Positions 43,987-52,778 of a stretch of 64,000 nucleotides of DNA are shown piece by piece (positions within the stretch are counted from its first letter, which is position 1; each line of letters starts with the position of its first letter). The DNA lies in NCBI GenBank assembly GCA_002394395.1, contig DGTR01000006.1, positions 13,290 through 77,289 of the forward strand, given 5' to 3'. The stretch is from Bacteroidales bacterium UBA4331 (GTDB lineage Bacteria > Bacteroidota > Bacteroidia > Bacteroidales > Paludibacteraceae). Position numbers and translations under genes: made by a program. The notes beneath the pieces are model-generated. The model had not been told where the DNA came from. It saw only the letters and a list, made by a program, of their open reading frames with translations, and made no database searches.

Positions 43987-46206
43987 ATGAAACGTATTAT
44001 CTATATTATCCTGTTGGCAATGGGTTTGGCGGCTGTAGCTCCTATGGCTTCCTTGGTGGATAACAATGTAGCGGCTGTTTATGCGGCGGATGCCCGCGCT
44101 AAAGCAAAGGCGCAGCGAGAGAAAGAGAAGGCTAAGTTGCAAAAAGAGCGCGAGAAAGCAAAAGCGAAAGCCGCGAAGGAACGCGAAAAGAAGAAAAAAG
44201 ACCAAGCCAAAGCCGCTGCCAAAAAACAAAAGGAGCGCGAGAAAGCGAAAGCTCAGCAAGCGAAAGCAAAACAGTCTTCCGCTTCGAATAAGCAGGTAGC
44301 TTCCAAAGCTGCAGCGCCCAAGGTGGATAATAGCCTCTCGGCTGCGGAAGAGAAAGCACAATATATGGAGCAGATTGCGGCTATTGACAAAGCTAATGCG
44401 AAAGCGGAGGCTTACAACAACCGCGATATCACCCATCGTTTGGGCTTCTGGGGACAGGTCGGTTATTCGAACCTCTTTACCTCCGGCATCGCCTTTGACG
44501 ATCAGGCGCTCACCGGTTTCAAGAACAAAGATAACGGATTCGTAGGAGGCGGTCTCGGCTTGGGATACCAACTGCGTTACAAGCAGTTCCTCATGACCGT
44601 AGGCGCGGAGTTCAATACCTATAACTCCATCATGGCCATCTCCAATCAACCCGATGGCTCGCTCCTTCGTTCCTTCGGAATGGAGCCTTACGCGACGACA
44701 ATGACCTATACTTATGCGTTCTCGAAGATGCAGGATAAACTCATCGGCGGATTTGTGCAAGTCCCGCTCCTCTTCGGTATGGAACTCAAGAAACTGCCGC
44801 TCTTCTGGCAGGCCGGTGTGAAAATCGGTATGGGTATCATGGGCAATTCGACCATCTCCGGCAATATGACCACTTCTATCCTCGACACCGAGCTCATAGA
44901 CGGTCTCAAGGATATGTATAACCATACCCTGGTGACGGACGAGGACTTCTCACGCCCGGCTTCGGCAGTCAAATGGGGATTGAATATGGCGGCTTCGGCT
45001 GAGATAGGAGTAAATATGGACCAGTGGATCAACGCTTCTCCGCGTCTGCGCTTCTCGCTCTTCGCGGATTACGGATTCCTCAATGCCTTGTCTTATACAC
45101 CGGCTGCTCCGGCTTCGCCTATGGCGCAGACGGATATACCGACCCAACTCTTAGCTACGACTAATCCTCTGGATTTCCCCGCTAACTCGGCGCTGGCTAC
45201 CTCTTCGGCAGCTGCCGCAAAAGTCAATCCGTTCCTCGTAGGAGCGAAGATAGCTGTGTGGTTCGATCTGCCGCGTCCGAAGAAATATACCCGCGACTAT
45301 CCCAAGAAACCTACACCTCGCATGGGTGTTTATATGTATGATGAGAATTCTGCGCTCGCTTTGGGTGGCGTAGCGGTTCAGATTACCAATGCGGAGACAG
45401 GCAAACAGATGCAGAAGAATACCAACCGTCAAGGTCTCTTGCAAGGCCGTTTTGCACCGGGTGAGTATCGTATCTCGGCTACCAAGAACGGCTATTATCC
45501 TTCGGATACTGTCCTGCAGGCTGTGGAGGAGTTCACGTTTGACACCCTCCGTCTGCCGCTGCGTCGCATCCCGGCACCGGTTATCTATACTCTCTGCATG
45601 AACGTCTATGACGAGGAATCGCATGAGCCGGTGGAGGCAGCTGCGCGTATTACCGCTCTGACGGATACGGTAGTCCTCTATGCCGCGCAGGCTTCCGACG
45701 ACGGTTTTATCGAGACGCCGCTCACTGCAGGCGATTATATCGCGCATTTCACCGCTACGGGATATATGCCGAAGGACGATACGATTCATTTCGTTCGCGA
45801 TACGGCGGATATCTTCCTCCGTCATATCAAGGAGGGTATCAAGGTGAAGATCGAGAACCTCTTCTTTGCTACCAACAAGACGGTCATTCTGCCTACTTCG
45901 GAGCAATCGATGTCTGACTTGGCATCCTTCCTCCTCCAGAACCCGTCTGTCACCATTCATATCACCGGTCACACCGATGCGGTCGGTTCCGACGAAGCCA
46001 ACCAGATCCTCTCTGAGGGCCGTGCTAACGCTGTACGCGCGGACTTGATCAAACGTGGTGTCGCTCCTGAGCGCATGACCGCCGAAGGTAAGGGTGAGCG
46101 TGAACATATTGCCGATAACGATACCGAAGAGGGACGTCAGCTCAACCGTCGTGTAGAGTTCACCATCACCGGTACCGGAGATGAAGACATCCAACAGGTA
46201 TTTTAA
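43987..46206 (+). CDS. OmpA-family protein with coiled-coil, beta-barrel and carboxypeptidase-regulatory-like domains
   Basis: 739 aa. An N-terminal hydrophobic signal (MKRIIYIILLAMGLAAVAPM) is followed by an extreme Lys/Ala/Glu/Arg-rich segment at about 35-115 (many KAK and REK words), probably a long charged helix or coiled coil. Then come a beta-barrel-like region (about 140-420), two carboxypeptidase-regulatory-like domains (about 440-520 and 530-610; MGVYMYDENSALALGGVAV, CMNVYDEESHEPVEAAARI) and a C-terminal OmpA domain (FFATNKTVILP, ITGHTDAVGSDEAN, LSEGRANAV, LNRRVEF). It is the same architecture as 4298-6172, with the coiled coil added. Predicted to link the outer membrane to peptidoglycan. 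Confidence 0.87.
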   Translation: MKRIIYIILLAMGLAAVAPMASLVDNNVAAVYAADARAKAKAQREKEKAKLQKEREKAKAKAAKEREKKKKDQAKAAAKKQKEREKAKAQQAKAKQSSASNKQVASKAAAPKVDNSLSAAEEKAQYMEQIAAIDKANAKAEAYNNRDITHRLGFWGQVGYSNLFTSGIAFDDQALTGFKNKDNGFVGGGLGLGYQLRYKQFLMTVGAEFNTYNSIMAISNQPDGSLLRSFGMEPYATTMTYTYAFSKMQDKLIGGFVQVPLLFGMELKKLPLFWQAGVKIGMGIMGNSTISGNMTTSILDTELIDGLKDMYNHTLVTDEDFSRPASAVKWGLNMAASAEIGVNMDQWINASPRLRFSLFADYGFLNALSYTPAAPASPMAQTDIPTQLLATTNPLDFPANSALATSSAAAAKVNPFLVGAKIAVWFDLPRPKKYTRDYPKKPTPRMGVYMYDENSALALGGVAVQITNAETGKQMQKNTNRQGLLQGRFAPGEYRISATKNGYYPSDTVLQAVEEFTFDTLRLPLRRIPAPVIYTLCMNVYDEESHEPVEAAARITALTDTVVLYAAQASDDGFIETPLTAGDYIAHFTATGYMPKDDTIHFVRDTADIFLRHIKEGIKVKIENLFFATNKTVILPTSEQSMSDLASFLLQNPSVTIHITGHTDAVGSDEANQILSEGRANAVRADLIKRGVAPERMTAEGKGEREHIADNDTEEGRQLNRRVEFTITGTGDEDIQQVF

Positions 46207-46213
46207 ATAACCC

Positions 46214-46257
46214 AATGACCAAATAAATGGTACATGGTAAATGACCAAATGGTAAAT
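46214..46257 (+). repeat. ATGACCAAATGGTAA-type junction repeat
   Basis: ATGACCAAATAAATGGTA followed by CATGGTAA and ATGACCAAATGGTAAAT, filling the gap before the ATG at 46261. Same phrase as at 14191 and 16242. Confidence 0.85.
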
Positions 46258-46260
46258 ATT

Positions 46261-49200
46261 ATGAAGAGACTACTCTTCCTACATATAATCTTGCTGTTTG
46301 CGACCTTTGCTTGGGCGCAAGATGACGCTCTGCCTTTCGAGTGTAGTTTCGAGGAGTCGGAGGATCTGTCCAGGTGGGTGCTGAACCCGTTGACGCCGAA
46401 TGCTGCGGACCAATGGATGATTGGTACGGCTGTGCATAGTGACGGACGCCGTGCGCTGTATATCTCTGCCGATGGCGTGGATCCTAACTACAATAAGAAA
46501 CCTAATGTAGTGGCGGCGTATATGACCTTCAAGTTCCCCGAGCAGGATTCAGGAACGGAGGCGCATTATGATATCTCTTTCGATTGGAAAGGCCGCGGTG
46601 ACTCGCTGCATTCCCGGTTGTACGCATATTTCTGTCCGGAGCAATTCCTGACTCAGGCGAACATGCCATTTGAGTTGGCTTCGATAGTTTCCGAGACGAG
46701 TGGTGTGTTGTCGAATCCGACGTATAATATCTCTGCTATTCTTGGTCCTGAACGCTATTTGTGCGGTAGTGAGGAATGGCAGAATGTATCTTTGCCGGAG
46801 CAGATCATTGACGCGGACCGTTTGAGTTTTAAGTGGGCATTGGTCTTCTTGTGGGTAAGTGATAACCGGACGGATTCTCTAACCCGTACCTCTATCGCGA
46901 TTGATAATATCCAGATCTGTTCTTCGGCATTCAAGAAACCTCAGAATCTGCAAGTTACTCCCGTTTGCGACGATTCTACGCTTCTTGTTACCTGGGAGAG
47001 TGAACTCGCGGAGTTTGAGGTGCAGTACCGTAAGACCGGCGAGGCGAACTGGCGTAGGTTCTCCGGCTTAATGGATGGCTCGGATGATAATTTCTCACGG
47101 AATGGTAACAACTGTTCTTTCACTATCACCCGTATAGTAGAAGGAGCGTACGACGTGCGCGTACGAGGAGTGGCGGAAGAAGGACTATCTACTAATTTTG
47201 TGTACCGGAACCTCGTTCTCGTCTATTGTCCGGAAAACCACTGTATCAATTATATTGATCTCTATAATACCAACAATGTTACTTGTACGTATGGTACCAA
47301 CCCGGGAGCGAATCCAAGCGCTTCGCCGTATGATAACATAGGCATCATCGATTATGGCCCGGATGCTATTGCCAGCCGCCATACCCTGCATATCGACCCA
47401 AACGAGACGGATCCGCGTACGGATAATAAGCTCCATACCGTTCCGAATGGAGCACTGGCTTCTGTCCGTTTGGGTAACTGGAACTGGGGCGGTGAAGCCG
47501 AATCCATCACCTATGACATCCTTGTCGATACAACGAATCAAGGTATTCTCATTGTCCGTTATGCGATAGTCTTCGAGAACCCTCCCGGACACGATGAAGA
47601 AGGACAGCCGAGATTCAATCTGGAGATCTTGGATAACCAAGGCAAACTGATTGATACGGACTGCGGTAAGGCTGAGTTTACCTATAACGATGCCGAAGCG
47701 GAGAACTCCGGATGGATAACGGCGCAGGAAGGCCAGGTGGCTTATAAAGATTGGACGACCGTCGGTGTCTCCCTCATGGCCTACCATGGCCAGAATATCA
47801 AAGTTCGCTTCACGACGATGGACTGCGGTTGGTCCGGTCACTATGCCTATGCGTACTTCACGGTGGATTGCGCGAACGCGCATATAGAGACCGAGAACTG
47901 CGGTAATGACCCCTATATCACCTGTAAGGCGCCGGATGGCTTTGCTTACGAATGGAGAGACGAGACCGGTACCGTTCCTCCGGATGGTAATAACCAGGAG
48001 TTGCATGTCGATGCAGGATTGCATACGTATACCTGTAAAGTTAGTTTTGTGGAGGATCCCGATTGCTTCTTTGAGATCAGTACGCTCTCTGCGCCACGAT
48101 TCCCGGTGCCTGAATATACGTACGAGACTATATACGGCGAATGTGAAGGTAGATTGAAATTCCATAATACCTCCCATGTCATGAATAAGTTTGACGGATA
48201 CGACAAACATACTACGGAGCCATGTACGGATTATAAATGGGTATTACGGCGCTTGTCGAATAACGAGGAAACGTATTTTTATTCGAAGAACCCCACCTAT
48301 GTATGTCCTAAAGAGGGAGATTCGATTGAGGTGACTTATACTTGTTATATTGGTGTCAATAACTCTTGCGACAGTGTCCGGGTAGATACCATCGTCCTGC
48401 CCAGTATGCTCTCTGAACCGACGGAGTTCCATTACAGGACTTGTCCTGAGAGCCCGGTTAAGTTCGAGGGACAGTGGTTCGATACCGATACGGTGTATGT
48501 GGGCCACTTTGAGAATTTCGCGGGTTGTGACTCTACCTCTACGCTTTACCTGACCGTTACGGAGAAGCCTTTGGATACCTATATCCATGACTCTATCTGT
48601 TCTGATCAGGCGGTCGTAATCAATGGCGTCCGCTATAACAAACCGCTTGAGAACTATATGATTCCGCTCAAGACGGCTGGAGGATGCGATAGTGTCGTTT
48701 ATCTCACCTTGACGGTCAACACGCGTATTGAGCCGGTGATCAACCAGTTCCCGTATGCCTGTGCAGATGATGGTGTGTTCTATATCTCCTATGACTTACA
48801 GGCAGGCGTATATGATAGCTTGATCATCCGTTTCTCAACACCCGAGTTGAGAGATACGGTCATCTATGACCCGGATGTCAACTCGGTGGCGATACCTTAT
48901 CCGGCTACAATCACGCCCGGATATTATACTGCATCCCTCTATTTCTACCAGTTCTGCTGCGGCGTACGCAAGGAGGAGAGGATGATTGAGGTGCGCTATA
49001 GTAGTGCCATCGTTGAGCAGAAATGGAATGACGTCTTGACGATGCTTGCGCCTAAATATAATGGCGGATATGAGTTCACATCTTTCCAGTGGTATAAGAA
49101 TAACATGCCTATGGAGGGAGAGACCCACTCTTATATCTACCAGCCTCTGGATACGGAAGCAGAGTATTATGTAGTGGCTACGCGCAAAGATGGAGTCACG

Positions 49201-49467
49201 GTCGCTACTTGTCCTGTCCAGCCCGTTTATCACCCTCAGCAATCCGATTATCCGTCGATTGTTAAGGTGGGCGAAAGAGTGAAAATGTATATGGCTCATC
49301 CGGCAGATATATGGTATTATACAGTCTCCGGACAACTCTTCTCTACCACCTCGCTGGGACAGGGATACGCCATGCTGGAAGTGCCTTCGCAGCCCGGCGT
49401 ATATATCCTCAAGTCGGTTAACGGACAAGGAGAAACAAAGAGTCAGGTAATGATTGTACAGCAATAA
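46261..49467 (+). CDS. T9SS cargo protein, adhesin-like (paralogue 2)
   Basis: 1068 aa. ATG 46261 gives signal peptide MKRLLFLHIILLFATFAWAQ; the longer in-frame start at 46234 lies in the junction repeat and is rejected. Domains: jelly-roll-like (about 25-220; FEESEDLSRWVLNPLT, ALYISADG), fibronectin-III-like (about 225-320), the shared core (nt about 47240-47905; SRHTLHIDPNETDPRTDNKL, VRLGNW, PRFNLEILD, HYAYAYFTVDC), 'GCDS' repeats (about 740-840), an Ig-like segment (FTSFQWYKNNMPM) and a T9SS type A tail ending SQVMIVQQ. It is a clear paralogue of the proteins at 1162 and 49474. Third gene of the operon; probable surface adhesin or matrix component. Confidence 0.87.
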   Translation: MKRLLFLHIILLFATFAWAQDDALPFECSFEESEDLSRWVLNPLTPNAADQWMIGTAVHSDGRRALYISADGVDPNYNKKPNVVAAYMTFKFPEQDSGTEAHYDISFDWKGRGDSLHSRLYAYFCPEQFLTQANMPFELASIVSETSGVLSNPTYNISAILGPERYLCGSEEWQNVSLPEQIIDADRLSFKWALVFLWVSDNRTDSLTRTSIAIDNIQICSSAFKKPQNLQVTPVCDDSTLLVTWESELAEFEVQYRKTGEANWRRFSGLMDGSDDNFSRNGNNCSFTITRIVEGAYDVRVRGVAEEGLSTNFVYRNLVLVYCPENHCINYIDLYNTNNVTCTYGTNPGANPSASPYDNIGIIDYGPDAIASRHTLHIDPNETDPRTDNKLHTVPNGALASVRLGNWNWGGEAESITYDILVDTTNQGILIVRYAIVFENPPGHDEEGQPRFNLEILDNQGKLIDTDCGKAEFTYNDAEAENSGWITAQEGQVAYKDWTTVGVSLMAYHGQNIKVRFTTMDCGWSGHYAYAYFTVDCANAHIETENCGNDPYITCKAPDGFAYEWRDETGTVPPDGNNQELHVDAGLHTYTCKVSFVEDPDCFFEISTLSAPRFPVPEYTYETIYGECEGRLKFHNTSHVMNKFDGYDKHTTEPCTDYKWVLRRLSNNEETYFYSKNPTYVCPKEGDSIEVTYTCYIGVNNSCDSVRVDTIVLPSMLSEPTEFHYRTCPESPVKFEGQWFDTDTVYVGHFENFAGCDSTSTLYLTVTEKPLDTYIHDSICSDQAVVINGVRYNKPLENYMIPLKTAGGCDSVVYLTLTVNTRIEPVINQFPYACADDGVFYISYDLQAGVYDSLIIRFSTPELRDTVIYDPDVNSVAIPYPATITPGYYTASLYFYQFCCGVRKEERMIEVRYSSAIVEQKWNDVLTMLAPKYNGGYEFTSFQWYKNNMPMEGETHSYIYQPLDTEAEYYVVATRKDGVTVATCPVQPVYHPQQSDYPSIVKVGERVKMYMAHPADIWYYTVSGQLFSTTSLGQGYAMLEVPSQPGVYILKSVNGQGETKSQVMIVQQ

Positions 49468-49473
49468 TTGTTT

Positions 49474-52400
49474 ATGAAACTCACAAAACCAATGAATATG
49501 AATCGATTACTTAGTGTTCTGGTTGTAGCTGCCTTAGCGTGGGCGGCACCTATCCATGCGGTTAGAAACTATTCTTGCGATTTTGAGTCGCAAGCCTCCC
49601 GCGATCGTTGGGTCCTTAACCCTGTGTCGAACGATAATATCTTGAGTCAGCTTACGAACAAATGGTATATCGGAGCGCCGGGTAATAATGGTCGTTCCGG
49701 TCAGAACGGACTCTTTATTTCCGACGACGGTGGTGTTTCGGCGCATTATGCCAAGAAGGCATGTTGGGTTTTCGCCTATGATACCATTTCTTTGGATAAT
49801 ATCCCCGGCGATTATAACATGACTTTCGATTATACGGCGATGGGTAATTTGGCCAGCGAATTTGATGGTCTTTATCTCCTGTGGATACCGGTGATTGATC
49901 CGGAGACAGGTGATTCCATTAAGGTCAACTCTATCCCGAACTCTTTCAAAATCATCCCTCCTGCGTATGAGAATTACGTCATCCGTCTCCAACCCGGAGC
50001 CCAGATGGATTATCTGGCAGGATCTGCTACATGGCATCAGTGTGCCGTGAAGATCAAGGGCTCGAAATGTGACGGTACGCCCCACTATCTCGCTTTTGCT
50101 TGGACCAATGGTAATGACCTGCCGCAGCAACCCGGCGCGATGGTGGATAATATCAATATCACGGATGTGACTCCTTGTGCTGCGCCGACGAATCTGGTCG
50201 TTACGCCGAGCGGTACTACCGTGCAACTCTCCTGGCAAGGAGACGCTACTGCGGATTACGAGGTATCCGCCTTCTGCTATGAGACCAATACTTGGGCGGG
50301 ACCGAAGATCGTTACCGGTACCCAGACTTCCTTTACAGCGCTCCCTGCCGGACAAACGGACTTTATTATCCGTACGAAATGTGATGATGACCACTATAGC
50401 CTCAAGACGATTGTCTCCCGACTCATCTATTATCCCGATCAGATGTGTGTGGACTATCTGAATTTGGATAATGCCGTTTGTTATGTCAATAACTCTGCCC
50501 CGAATAGTTCGGCGGACTTTGAGGACTTCCGAGTGCAGCGCGTGGATAACGGCCCCGAGAAGAAATCCAGCCGTCATACCGTCCATTTCGACCGTACGGA
50601 GACAGAGCCGCGTACCGGTGGTCTGGCTAAGACCGTTCCCGATGGCGAGTTCGCTTCTGTCCGTCTCGGTAACTGGGATTCCAACGACGAGGCGGAGCGT
50701 ATAGAGTTTACCTTTGAGGTCGATACGATCAAGTATCCTGTCCTCCTGCTCAAATATATGCCGCTCCTGGAGGCACCGGGACACGAGGATTATGAGAACC
50801 CCCGTTTCAAACTGGATATGTTGGTTGGCGGTAAGACCATTGGTCGATGCGGCCAGGCGGACTTCAACGCCAACGATGTCATGAACGGCTCTGTTCTCAA
50901 ACCCGAGGCAAGAGCGCAGGGATGGCATATCACCCCCAAAGAGATAGCGCAGACGTCGGATGATGTCGTTTGGAAGGAATGGACTACTGTCGGTGTCAAC
51001 CTCCGAGATGGCGATTATCAGGGTAAGAAACTGACCGTTCGCCTCACCACCCACGACTGTACCTTCTCTGTCCACTCCGGCTATGCGTACTTCACCCTCG
51101 GTTGCTCCGATGGTAAGCTGAAGGGCATGAAGTGCGGCCAGATCAACCCGGATTTCATGGCGCCGGATGGTTTTGATTACCGATGGGCTTATGCCTATAA
51201 CGAGCGCTATCGTAAAGCCGATGGTTCGTTGCCTGAGCAATATATTCTTGGTCGCACCCAGGATTTCCATGCCGGTATGTTGGATGATAGTCTTTATGTC
51301 GTGGATTGTATGTTCGTTCAGGATAGTACCTGTTTCTTCTCCCTCTATGCTTCGACCCTGGCTACCAACCCGATCTCGCTCATGAACGAGCCGAAGATCA
51401 TCCGCTCCTGCCGCGATAGTATCTATAAGGTCGAGTTTGACGCTTCGCCCTCTTGGGTACAGGAGATTGACCACGTGAAGGGAGACACCTCCGTGTCCGA
51501 GAACTATCATATCGAGCATTACGAATGGACGATTGAGGGTATGCCGAGCGGATACTCTAACTGGTCCGATGAGGTCAACCCGACCTTCAATTTCCCGATC
51601 GAGGGTGGCCATTTCATAGTGAATCTCCGTACGACTTGTGGCACGTGTGAGTCGATTTTGACGCACCATCTCTATATGGATCCGCTCTCCGAGACGAGGG
51701 ATACGGTGGTGGATGTCCTCTGCGACGACGCCCGTATCAATGGATACCTCTGGCCCGAGAAACCCGATACGCTCTATCACGAGTACGGACTGGATTCTAT
51801 CATCCTCTTCAATGAGATCACCTCATGCGACTCCATCATCTACCTCAAGCTCATTGAGCCGCTACGTATCTTCGAGGACACGATGATCATGCAAACTTCG
51901 CTGCCTTTCACTTATCATGGACGCGTTTATCCGGTGGGTACCGTTTCGATGGTGGATACGGTGCCGTCGCCTACGAATTGCGATAGTACGTTTGTCCTCA
52001 ATCTGGAGATCTATGAGCCGCTGCAGGCTTCCATGGATTCGGTATATACCCTCTGTGAGGGTGACGACTCGCTCCGTCTCGTTTATACGATCCATCGCGG
52101 ACGCAGCTTGCGCTATTCTTATGGCTTTGACGATTCCGAGATGCCTTCTCTTGCGCCCGTAACGGAGATGCAGAAGAAGGGCGATTATGCGCTCGCTATA
52201 CCGATTGACTTGAATACGACGCCGAATGTCTATAACGGTTTTGTGCTCTTGGAAGACTCTCTCCCGAAATGTAACGTACGTCTGCCGTTTGTTCTGACCC
52301 TGCAATATGCCTCTACGGTCATTGCCCAGCGGTGGAATGACGTGCTGGCGATTAAGAATGCCGATTTCAACGGAGGTTACCTCTTTGATTCCGTCCAGTG

Positions 52401-52773
52401 GTACGTTTCCGGCGCGCCAATTGAAGGAGCTACGGACTTCAACTACTACGTGGGGGAAGGAAAACAACTCCGTTTCGGTGAAGAGTATCAGGCGCTGCTG
52501 ACCCGTAACGATGGTGTCAAACTGTTCACCTGTGCCTTTATCCCGGCTCCCGTTCCGGCAGAAGTGTTGGATATGCCGTCGCTCGTGCCGATGGCGCAAC
52601 CGATCTCTGTTCAGGGACAGGGTGTGGCGCAATGGGTAGATATGTTAGGACGTCTCCATCACTCCGAGTCCTTTAACAACTCCGATATCTATGCGCCGGC
52701 TGCCGCAGGTAGTTACCTGCTCATCCTGCAAAAGCAGGACATCCGCTCCGCGCATCATATAGTCGTGAAATAA
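49474..52773 (+). CDS. T9SS cargo protein, adhesin-like (paralogue 3)
   Basis: 1099 aa from ATG 49474; ATG 49492 and 49498 are equally good and give the tighter signal peptide MNRLLSVLVVAALAWAAPIHA. It has the same order as its neighbour: jelly-roll-like domain (CDFESQASRDRWVLNPVS, GLFISDDGG), fibronectin-III-like domain, shared core (nt about 50448-51132; SRHTVHFDRTETEPRT, VRLGNWDSNDEAE, PRFKLDML, HSGYAYFTLGC), 'CDSI' repeats, Ig-like segment (DSVQWYVSGAPI) and a T9SS type A tail ending HHIVVK. Adjacent position and matching order point to tandem duplication followed by divergence. It ends 5 bp from a convergent gene, with no visible terminator. Confidence 0.86.
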   Translation: MKLTKPMNMNRLLSVLVVAALAWAAPIHAVRNYSCDFESQASRDRWVLNPVSNDNILSQLTNKWYIGAPGNNGRSGQNGLFISDDGGVSAHYAKKACWVFAYDTISLDNIPGDYNMTFDYTAMGNLASEFDGLYLLWIPVIDPETGDSIKVNSIPNSFKIIPPAYENYVIRLQPGAQMDYLAGSATWHQCAVKIKGSKCDGTPHYLAFAWTNGNDLPQQPGAMVDNINITDVTPCAAPTNLVVTPSGTTVQLSWQGDATADYEVSAFCYETNTWAGPKIVTGTQTSFTALPAGQTDFIIRTKCDDDHYSLKTIVSRLIYYPDQMCVDYLNLDNAVCYVNNSAPNSSADFEDFRVQRVDNGPEKKSSRHTVHFDRTETEPRTGGLAKTVPDGEFASVRLGNWDSNDEAERIEFTFEVDTIKYPVLLLKYMPLLEAPGHEDYENPRFKLDMLVGGKTIGRCGQADFNANDVMNGSVLKPEARAQGWHITPKEIAQTSDDVVWKEWTTVGVNLRDGDYQGKKLTVRLTTHDCTFSVHSGYAYFTLGCSDGKLKGMKCGQINPDFMAPDGFDYRWAYAYNERYRKADGSLPEQYILGRTQDFHAGMLDDSLYVVDCMFVQDSTCFFSLYASTLATNPISLMNEPKIIRSCRDSIYKVEFDASPSWVQEIDHVKGDTSVSENYHIEHYEWTIEGMPSGYSNWSDEVNPTFNFPIEGGHFIVNLRTTCGTCESILTHHLYMDPLSETRDTVVDVLCDDARINGYLWPEKPDTLYHEYGLDSIILFNEITSCDSIIYLKLIEPLRIFEDTMIMQTSLPFTYHGRVYPVGTVSMVDTVPSPTNCDSTFVLNLEIYEPLQASMDSVYTLCEGDDSLRLVYTIHRGRSLRYSYGFDDSEMPSLAPVTEMQKKGDYALAIPIDLNTTPNVYNGFVLLEDSLPKCNVRLPFVLTLQYASTVIAQRWNDVLAIKNADFNGGYLFDSVQWYVSGAPIEGATDFNYYVGEGKQLRFGEEYQALLTRNDGVKLFTCAFIPAPVPAEVLDMPSLVPMAQPISVQGQGVAQWVDMLGRLHHSESFNNSDIYAPAAAGSYLLILQKQDIRSAHHIVVK

Positions 52774-52778
52774 CTACC

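Noticed and set aside
49534..51780. 748-codon open frame on the minus strand inside the T9SS cargo gene
   Set aside because: It is antisense to a gene with a signal peptide, recognisable domains and a sorting tail. Its product is arginine/isoleucine-rich without domains, as expected from the complement of this codon usage. The same applies to long antisense frames at 31790-33508, 43363-44925, 22719-23963 and 45151-46248.
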